A stretch of 64,000 bases of DNA, from assembly GCA_036873755.1 (NCBI GenBank), contig JAVTVY010039331.1:1-64000 (forward strand), given 5' to 3'. Below the pieces are notes generated by a model. It was not told where the DNA came from, searched no databases, and worked only from the letters and a program-made list of their open reading frames with translations. The stretch comes from Hanleya hanleyi. Its lineage: Eukaryota; Mollusca; Polyplacophora; Lepidopleurida; Hanleyidae. This document shows, piece after piece, positions 56,561 through 64,000 of this stretch (its first letter is position 1; each line of letters starts with the position of its first letter). Made by a program: the position numbers and the translations under genes.

Positions 56561-56843
56561 ATTACAAACGTCTAGTCCGTCATTCATAATCCAGCCGTCG
56601 TCCATTAGAGAATATCCGCGTCCATAATCCAAAGACCTATTCCATTTTCCACATAACATTATTAGCACCAAATTCAAAAAGACAATCATAGTATACATAA
56701 ACATAGGCTTGTTTCCTGCAAGAGAGAAGCGGTCAACAGTTTTCAATGATGCCGGCAAGACATCATGATGTTCCAAAAATATCAAATCCGTATCGCTGAT
56801 CAGTATTTTTAATCCATAATATTCGTTATAGAGTCGTCATCTA
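56561..56843 (-). repeat. Interspersed repeat R2, longest copy
   Basis: From ATTACAAACGTCTAGTCCGT to AGAGTCGTCATCTA on the plus strand. The minus-strand frame (VDRFSLAGNKPMFMYTMIVF, SLDYGRGYSLMDDGWIMNDG) is open as in the copy at 30663. Inserted into the pol region, directly before an A run and an R1 copy. Confidence 0.7.
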
Positions 56844-56859
56844 AAAAAAAAAAAAGATG

Positions 56860-56975
56860 TATCTCAGTCACGCTTTGATTGTGGCTGTTCATATGAGTAC
56901 CATGAGGATCTTGAAGTACATGGGTTCATACGGCCCCTAGCCCCGGGTTAAGCGGAATTAGACACAAGTTACGAA
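56860..56975 (+). repeat. Interspersed repeat R1, fragment
   Basis: GTATCTCAGTCACGCTTTGA, CATACGGCCCCTAGCCCC and GCGGAATTAGACACAAGTT. Confidence 0.7.
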
Positions 56976-58370
56976 ACGTAGCGCCATAGATCTTGCACGC
57001 TACGTTCGTATTTTGCTATCAGTGTGCGATATGTATCGCCAAATTTGAGAAACTTTGAGTGGAGCATGACGACGACATCGGATTCTGCGATGGCATCAAA
57101 CATCAGATACCAACCACTGATGATGCGTCTGTTTCGATACCACATCGACCAGTTCCACCCATTCAATGGCAAGAGGTTCGAGACTACTTGAGAAAATCTC
57201 TGGATCATGGCGTCATTTGAGAATCTTCAAATCCATACGCGTCTCATGTGGTGCTTGTACGAACGGGGGATAGGCTGAGAGTGTGCTGTGACTACCGTGC
57301 CATAAATTGAAAGACTAGCGAAAATGCGCACCGAAAAGATCTCCGCGGTTACGGAGTTGCCAATTTCAAAGACGAAAACACAGTTAAGAGGTTTCTTGAG
57401 AATGGCGGGATACTATCGCAAGTTCGCCCCTGAATTCGCAAAGATAGCCGCCCCTCTCCATGCTCTACTGCACAGTATCCAACATGCGAAGAAAGGCAAG
57501 AAGAAAGTTAATAGAGGGTGTGTTATGAAGGCTTGGGATATTTCTTGTAATGAGGCCTTTCAGGAATTGAAGCACAGACTTACCAAGGCGTCGATTCTGG
57601 GACATCCTGATTTTACGAGACCTAATACCGTCTAAGTTGACGCTACCCGCAATGGTCCAGTAGCCGTATTGTTATATGAACAAGAATCAGGCAAGGTTGT
57701 ATTGAGCTACGCTACCCGATATTTGAGACCCATTGAGAGAATCATGGAGAACTACACTAATTTCCAACTAGAACTGGTTGCCTTTAAGTGGGCAGTTGCG
57801 AAAAAGTTTCGGGACATGGCGCCACAGAGTCACGAAGGGTTGGGGAACTCTCACGGTTCAAATTTACCATCCGTCATAGATTCGGCAAGAAGAACATAAC
57901 TGCGAACACACTTAGTAGAAAAGTGGATCATGGAGAAGAAGTGCACGTCTTAAAACGACAGTCGCGGAACCTCTGGTGATTCCTGTGAACTTGACCTTTT
58001 TTCCAGTTGAGTTGAAGGTTCAAGTACAAACCGACATCGAGGTCATTCGTCTAGAGCCCTTAGCAGCAAGACCGTTACGCCAAGATCCATTACCATCAGC
58101 ACAGATAGCATCAGTCATACCTGGTGAAATAAGTTACAGGCAGATGATTCTATTGTGTGAAGATTCTTATACCACTGGAACCGTAGGAATTACCCTTCTC
58201 TACGACCTCTGATGCGAGAAGATCGCAAAACAAGAAAGTTACCGAAGAGTAATATAGACCCTATTGTGTTGGCAATTATAAACAGTCCATCAAGACACGC
58301 AGACATTCGAGAAGTGTACCATATCGCCAATCATTACAGAATTCTTCTTGTTGTTCGTTCATGACGTTCT

Positions 58371-58929
58371 GAGTTGAAAATTGAAAATCCAACATTACCC
58401 TTCAAACTCAATATTTCCTAGAAACTCCCTTAAAAAGTAGAAAAATGGTCAATTTCAGCACAATTTCCCGAAAATTGGTAAGAGCGATTTGAATTAAATG
58501 CATTGTACGTGTTGCCAGGTCGGCGCCAAGATGAAATGACGAGAAAATGTGGGGATCAATCAATCTGTTTTTGTCAAATTTTCTTACCTTAATTGAGGAC
58601 TTACAATGCCAAATAGGATGGTATTATTGGTATAAGCTAAAAAAAAAAGAGAAAACGAATTATGATGTAACAGAGTACGGGATGTCTACCTATTGTGCAA
58701 TTAGATCCAGGCGAACTGAGCCTACAACGCTAGATTTTACCTTTGAAGCACAGTCGTGATATAGATATAACGTATGTAACGTAGCTCTCTAGTTAGCTCT
58801 GAGTAAGTGAGTAGAATTTAACGTCGTTTTCAAAAAAAATTCAGTCATATCACGACTGTGCCTACATGTGCCAGAACACGAGAGTGTCCACGGCTCCTAT
58901 TATCTTCTACACTGATCAGCCCAGCTAGT
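58371..58929. other. Intron 1 of copy 2, no gene recognised
   Basis: Short open frames. A GAATTTAACGTCG stretch near 58815 resembles the SINE-like tail at 28400. Confidence 0.4.
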
Positions 58930-59260
58930 ACAGAAGCTAGAATATCCACCTCTATGTCTGCAATCAGAATCTGTGCCATTAGGTCTGCAATCAGAATATC
59001 TGCCTCATTGGGTCTGCAATCTGAATCTCTACCGTTATGTCTGCACTCAGAATCTTTACCGTTATGTCCGCAGTCAGAATCTCTACCATTAGGTTTGCAG
59101 TCAGAATATCTACCTCATTAGGTCTGGCATATGAATCTCTACCTTTATGTCTGCAATCTGAATATCTAGCTCATTATGTCTGCAATCTGAATCTCTACGG
59201 TTAGGTCTGCAGTCAGAACCTTTACCGTCAGGTCTGCGATCAGAATCTTTACTATCATGT
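58930..59260. repeat. 27-bp minisatellite in intron 1 of copy 2
   Basis: About 12 units of the GTCTGCAATCAGAATCTCTA / CCGTTAG type, same family and same place (before exon 2) as 34090-34960 but much shorter. Confidence 0.85.
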
Positions 59261-59590
59261 ATGTGTACCCATCCGAACGGCACTGCATGATATCTCCGTA
59301 GTATAATCCGTGGCGTGTCCTACTCCTCCTCCGCTTTACTCACTGCACAGCGGGTCGCATAGGCGTGGCGCGGGATAAGGTGGGGCGAGAAACCTGGGGT
59401 TTTCATTACCTACAGTAGAATGGGTCGACTGCGCATGCGCGATGAGTAGTGCGCGATGAGTAGTATACAAAGAGCACGCGATCTCCCTATATTAATAAAA
59501 GGAGCTGAACTACTAGTCACTTTAAAAGCTTCGTAGTGCTATACCGGTACTTGATCTGCGCTCCATGCTATATATTATTTTTACTTTCAG

Positions 59591-59807
59591 TAGGCCACAC
59601 ACTTCCCCAGATGGCCTCTCTCCTGGACTTGGGATCTGGGCCGAATATCCGGTATATCATCAGTTCGTCCAAACATGTATCTAGTATCTTCCTGAGCGAC
59701 TTTGTGGAGGCCAATAGACAGTCTCTCTGGAAATGGATATCAGGACAGGAAGATGCTCACGATTTCTCTCCCTTTTTCAAATACATAGCGGACAAAGATG
59801 AGTTAGA
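59591..59807 (+). pseudogene. NNMT/PNMT-like methyltransferase copy 2, exon 2
   Basis: 217 nt, same length and splice phases as copy 1. SAM motif I is kept (SLLDLGSGPNI). Acceptor TTTTACTTTCAG| and donor GA|GTAAGC are intact. Confidence 0.85.
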
Positions 59808-60196
59808 GTAAGCCAAGAAGCAACATTAGTTATCATGTCCTTTGGCAGAAATTGATAGAGAAAAGGGGTACCAATTATTCATGAAGGAAACGTCATTTCC
59901 GTTAACTCATAAACCATGTATGGCGATGAGGAATAGTTTTCAAAGGCATTATTACGAGAAAACGTTCTGCCTATAAGTTATTACAATCGTTATTGTTCTA
60001 TTTTTGGTATTTGCGTTCCTAAATGGCATATCATAGACAAGCTGTAATACCAAATACAGTCTAGTTTGAGTAGACGTGTGACGTTATATATGGGCATGAG
60101 GGAGCTTTTGGTCAATCAGTTGTTTTAAAAACAAAACACCATTTTAAGTTTGTTCGCGTTCGACGACTAAATTTTCTTTCGCTCTTCCTTTGTCAG

Positions 60197-60626
60197 GTGG
60201 CACTTCAAGCAAAGTGAATTCCGTGAGAAAGTTAAAGGTATTCTAGCTTGCGATGTACTGTAAAGCAAACCACTTCACCCATCACTTTTCCCGCCATTTG
60301 ACGTCGTCTGCTCAAGTCTGTGCTTAGAAGTAGTGGCAAAAGATCTACCAGAATACAAGACCTTAGTAGCAAATATCTCCAGTCTAGTTAAGCGAGGCGG
60401 CTGGGTAGTTTTAACAGGTGTTCTAGGTGAAACCTTTTACAAAGTCGGCAGTGTGGATTTTTACTGTCTCAAGTTGAGTCCCGTGGATATTAAAACTTCA
60501 TGGGAATCGGCTGGGTTCACCGTCCATACTTGGAAACAATATGATGTAGCAGACGACAAACAGGGACATATCACGTGTTCAGACTTCATCGGTTTCTTCT
60601 GCATGGCTGGAAGGAAAGCTGACTGA
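60197..60626 (+). pseudogene. NNMT/PNMT-like methyltransferase copy 2, exon 3 with nonsense codon
   Basis: 430 nt, colinear with copy 1, but TAA at 60261-60263 replaces CAA (codon 145). Downstream the frame is open to the natural end CMAGRKAD with many conservative changes. Either a recent loss of function or a polymorphism. Confidence 0.88.
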
Positions 60627-60784
60627 GACAACGCTTGCCTGGCAAAATAAAGTACCACGGTCACAACACAACATGTCAGTGGTATTTTCCTTGGTAGGTT
60701 CGTACTAGAAGAGAAAAGTACTTTGACGGGTATTAATATTCCCTCGTGTTGGGACGTTTCTTCTTTTCCATCAGATTTCCTGAT

Positions 60785-60925
60785 AGGGCTATTACATCAT
60801 TGCTCTTATATATTTGCATCTAATACCGCTCAAGCTGGTTCTAGTGGCAGTGGGGTCATCTCATTCAAGATCTCCACATGAACTTCTGCAATAACAGCGT
60901 GGCTGAGATACAAATCATCGCAAGG
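60785..60925 (-). repeat. Interspersed repeat R1
   Basis: Inverted: ATTTGCATCTAATACCGCTC and GCGTGGCTGAGATACAAATC. Lies at the same place downstream of copy 2 as the R1 at 36225 downstream of copy 1. Confidence 0.75.
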
Positions 60926-61920
60926 ATAAGGTGTGGTTCTTACGATGTTTTTAGATATATGCGAATAGTGAAATAGTGAAAAATAATGTATATCAGGATC
61001 TTATAAATTTAACAAATGTGAGATTTCCTATTTTTCAAAACATCAGAAATAATACGGGTATCAGCTTCATTCGCACTGTCGCAGTCAGTTATTACAAACA
61101 GTGCCAGTACAGCACTGCGTGTGTGCAGACGCCAATATAGAATGTGAACAATGAAACATACTACTTTGACCTCTCTCATAGTCATACCCACACATTGTCA
61201 TTTTGGTAGCCCAGACAAACAAGATGTAAACATAGTCAACTAACAACAAAGATTCACATAATATATCTACTCATGACCAGGTGTCTCAGGAAGAAAAAAT
61301 TGTCCACAAATTTAGTACGTCCCCAAGACGCATATAGTCGCAAAATGCAACTAATTTTATGTGAGCTTCCTATGTGCAAAAGTTTGTGCAAAGGACCACT
61401 TCTCTATGATCGGACCAGAGCGGACTTTAGGGAGAAATGACGTCATCGGTGACGTCATCAGTGGTAGAGAATGCACAGATACCTACCTCTATACCCCTAT
61501 GCACTGGCCCATAGATTCGACGAGTGGCATGTGGACCTTGAAGATGTTTGTGACTGGAGAGGAAAGACGTCATCAGTAATAGAGAAAACCGCATGTCCAA
61601 ATGCGTATGGGCGAGGTATGGGTCATACGTGGTCTAAATGTAGCGTGCATTGTGTTTTAGTTAAGCTCTAGAGGTGTAGAGTAAGACTGGGGTTCGGACT
61701 ACGTTGACCGATGATACGCACATATGCAGTCCAGGAGTAGTGGAGAATCCGGATGCGCGATGGGATATGCCTACCTATATACTCCTATACACTAACACAT
61801 AGGGGTGGGTATGTGAACTTTGTGAGATGCATGTGGACCCTGGAGTAGAGAGTAATGATGTTATCGGTTAGGTCATCAGTAATAGGCTACGCTCGGGTTC
61901 GCACTGGTTGCACGTATAAA

Positions 61921-62698
61921 TATTTATTATCCCACAAGCAAATTCGTATTCAAATATCTGGATTGTGATTGGTTAAATTACAACACATATAAGGGAAGTG
62001 GGAAGAGGTGCCGACATACTGACAGAGCCACATGACTTCACAGTATAGTCCTCTGGTTAACCTATTCTAAAGCACATACCAAGAATCTAACGATTCGTGA
62101 TATGCGTTGTATCTCAGGTACGCTTTTATTGTACCTGATCATGTGGCAACTTGGATGACATGACCACACGGTCCCTAGCACCGGCATAAGTGATATTAGA
62201 TACAAATCCAGAGAGCTATGATGGAAATACTCTGACAACTCGTATATTGGTAATTGGTGAGCTCGGGTCGTATAAAGCCATACACTCCGAGTGATGTCTT
62301 GCTACTCTGGGTATATAAAAGAACAACTCACGTGCAATTGGAACCGCCGCTCTCGCTTCGAAAGTTCAGCTGACCATATCTCAATATGTATGCAATAACT
62401 TTCGCCCACTCGTCAAAATTTAATGGAATAACGTCATAGTGCATCATTTTCACTGAAGTGTCCGACATATAACTCACCAAAAGATGTCATTTGTTCCACA
62501 AATAAAGGTCGTTTTCCGAACGAAGGAGATCGAAATGGATTGATGTGTTGTGGCGCGTCTCTCGCAGCGCAGTAGCAAAATGCGAACAGTTTCGTAATCT
62601 AAATGGCCCGCCATATTGGTCCATTGTGCCGTTGGTTCTAAATGATAAATCTGTTTCAATATTTTTGCTATAAGATAAAGAGGCTTGAGGGATAATAA
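61921..62698. mobile_element. Non-autonomous TIR element carrying R1
   Basis: The ends ATTTATTATCCCACAAGC (left) and GCTTGAGGGATAATAAAT (right) are inverted repeats of about 18 bp with one mismatch. Unit 1 lacks this stretch. An R1 copy lies inside at 61985-62215. No transposase is visible. Confidence 0.6.
61985..62215 (+). repeat. Interspersed repeat R1, nearly full length
   Basis: Begins ACAACACATATAAGGGAAGT and ends GATATTAGATACAAATC, the most complete 5' end in the window. Confidence 0.75.
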
Positions 62699-62703
62699 AT
62701 TCG

Positions 62704-62821
62704 TTATTCAGGTTTTCCCCCGGGTGTATGGAAAGTTACGACCCTCTCTGAAACCCATACACGTGTTAAAGTTTCAGGGTGGGTCGTAACTTTCCATACA
62801 CCCGGGGGAAAACCTGAATAA
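62704..62821. repeat. Long perfect-like hairpin
   Basis: Two arms of 51 nt (62704-62754 and 62771-62821) are inverted copies with two mismatches I can see, around a 16-nt loop. They contain CCCCCGGGTGTATGGAAAGT and its complement. Confidence 0.9.
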
Positions 62822-63299
62822 CTAATGATATACCCCCATACACTAGCTCAAAGGGTTGGGCATGTGGACCTTAGATTTTGGCGTGAGTCTCACAGTGTCT
62901 CCAGGAGATATTCTTTCATAGACCTTCTGCCTGAAGCCAAGTCGGTCTAAGTTGGGGATTCTCCAGCCCCCACCCTTGCTGCACAGGGCATACGCCAGAC
63001 CTGTCCCGTCTGGGGCAAACTTGTTCGAACTTGCTTACCAGACGACCCGTGACCGGAAGTGATATGAATGGAAGTCATATGACCGGGTGTATCCGTATAA
63101 TCCGTCATTATGCATGCGCAAACGGAAGTGCACACAAACCGCAAATCTCTACTGGGCATGCCTCGCAACTGTCGAATGCACTTTCTCTACTACTCATATT
63201 GATACTTTTCATTGTTACCGTCTTTTCTGATAATTTCCGGCGTTTTCACCACCATTACTTTCATTTTTCTCCCCAGTTTTTCGAGATTTCGCTTTAGGT

Positions 63300-64000
63300 T
63301 TTAATGCCAATTTGCTGTGTGATTCATCTAAGCTCTGAAGAAAATGTAAAACGAATAGCAAACAGAGAGATAGACAGTTAGGAATTTCTGTAAAACTCGT
63401 CCACTGGAAATTGTGTATATTTAGACACTAAATGTGTAATAGCCTCCGACAGCTCGAAATCAAGGTGCAGGACAGACCAACAGTCATTTCTACATTGAAG
63501 CTGTGCAGTTTTGCATGTGAATTTGTCATGGTTGACATCGTAGCCATGTCTGGAGAAAGTTTAATAGTGAGTTGATTCACGATCATTTAACTTTAAATTA
63601 TTACTGGGTTTAACTAACACATCCAATAGTATATATCTTGCGTACAGTCCTGTGTGCGTTACCTTTGGAAGTCTACAATCCAATAGTCAGAGATATACAG
63701 CGATCTGTCTTCAGGTAATATAATACCACCCTCAATCACTAAAGTGTGTCAAGATATAGCGTATTTTCGATTGTATCGTCCAGTGAACATAATCGGAACA
63801 TCCCAAGCCCGGCTTTTCTTGAAACTCTACTATTTGGATAAAGACTGGACATAATTAATTTACCACGAATCCTGAATGTACAAGTACGCAACGTTATACC
63901 ACACTATTTTAAGTTCACATAACCCGTTGCATTTCATATAAATAGTAAATCTATAGCCACCATACTATTCAATTATTCTAATGCTGTCCAGGAGTTTGAC
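63300..64000. other. No gene recognised
   Basis: AT-rich, no repeat or coding signal identified. Confidence 0.5.

Larger units (their letters stand above)
54955..58370 (+). mobile_element. Ty3/gypsy-like LTR retrotransposon, decayed, in unit 2
   Basis: Sister of the element at 29203-32170. LTR-like end to 55227, then TGGTGTCAGAAGTGGGA at 55231. Gag begins at 55348 (MADARIDGLFKQLGNL, 69 codons to the stop). The protease motif LTDTGT is at about 55860. The RT start VSIPHRPVPPIQWQEVRDYL is at about 57130. After a deletion of the RT core come FLRMAGYYRKFAPEFAKIAA, CNEAFQELKHRLTKASILGH and YTNFQLELVAFKWAV (RNase H). It is interrupted by R1 and R2 insertions at 55600-55760 and 56561-56975. Confidence 0.82.
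61430..63290 (+). repeat. Downstream block of the segmental duplication, unit 2
   Basis: Matches 41526-42780, interrupted by the insertion at 61921-62821. Confidence 0.7.
52655..63300. repeat. Segmental duplication, unit 2
   Basis: Second copy of the block at 25815-42790, shorter, starting GTTATCTCCAGCCGGTGCTA. The LINE tail abuts its left end. Confidence 0.8.

Overview
This is eukaryotic, probably molluscan (gastropod-like) genomic DNA carrying a compact virus-like gene cluster at its left end. Host character is shown by a three-exon methyltransferase gene with GT/AG introns, a dead histone H3 gene, many nested retroelements and several minisatellites. The gastropod guess is weak: it rests on a repeat near 28.1-28.5 kb with a CTCACTCACTC tail of a kind I associate with abalone and limpet genomes.

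1-8.5 kb is the most unusual part. It is a dense cluster of intronless genes on both strands, each with a TATA box close to its ATG. Three genes (one cut by the window edge) encode proteins that resemble the PC4/p15 single-stranded-DNA-binding fold. Two encode proteins with a C-terminal RING finger (likely E3 ubiquitin ligases) behind acidic, basic and low-complexity stretches. One encodes an unrecognised 166-residue protein. The RING genes and the 166-residue gene are each followed by a textbook replication-dependent histone mRNA 3' end: a 6-bp stem with TTTC loop and, about 14 nt further, a GAAAGAG-type U7-binding element. Promoters come as copied modules: a ~390-bp module in inverted orientation at 1.8-2.2 and 4.4-4.8 kb, and arrays of a GCCGCCATCTT (YY1-like) unit at 5.0-5.2 and 8.1-8.5 kb. 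I read the cluster as part of an integrated DNA virus or a large DNA element of unknown family whose transcripts may be tied to S phase.

9-16 kb holds decayed pieces: a gag-like remnant with a broken zinc knuckle, an H3 pseudogene, a TATA/CRE repeat array, and a Maverick/adintovirus-like remnant (C2H2 finger gene, small ORFs, and a packaging ATPase broken by one frameshift and one nonsense codon). 16.9-21.6 kb is an apparently complete Ngaro-type (DIRS order) tyrosine-recombinase retrotransposon on the minus strand, with gag, RT-RNase H, recombinase and the diagnostic split direct repeats. 22.9-24.1 kb is a ~26-bp minisatellite.

25.8-63.3 kb is dominated by a tandem segmental duplication. 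Both units contain an NNMT/PNMT-family methyltransferase gene (copy 1 intact, 265 aa; copy 2 with a stop at codon 145), a decayed Ty3/gypsy element and a 27-bp minisatellite in intron 1, and a shared downstream block. Between the units (43-52.6 kb) lies a stack of dead retroelements: non-LTR LINEs, a minus-strand gypsy element and a Penelope-like element. Two short interspersed repeats, called R1 and R2 here, are scattered through these elements.
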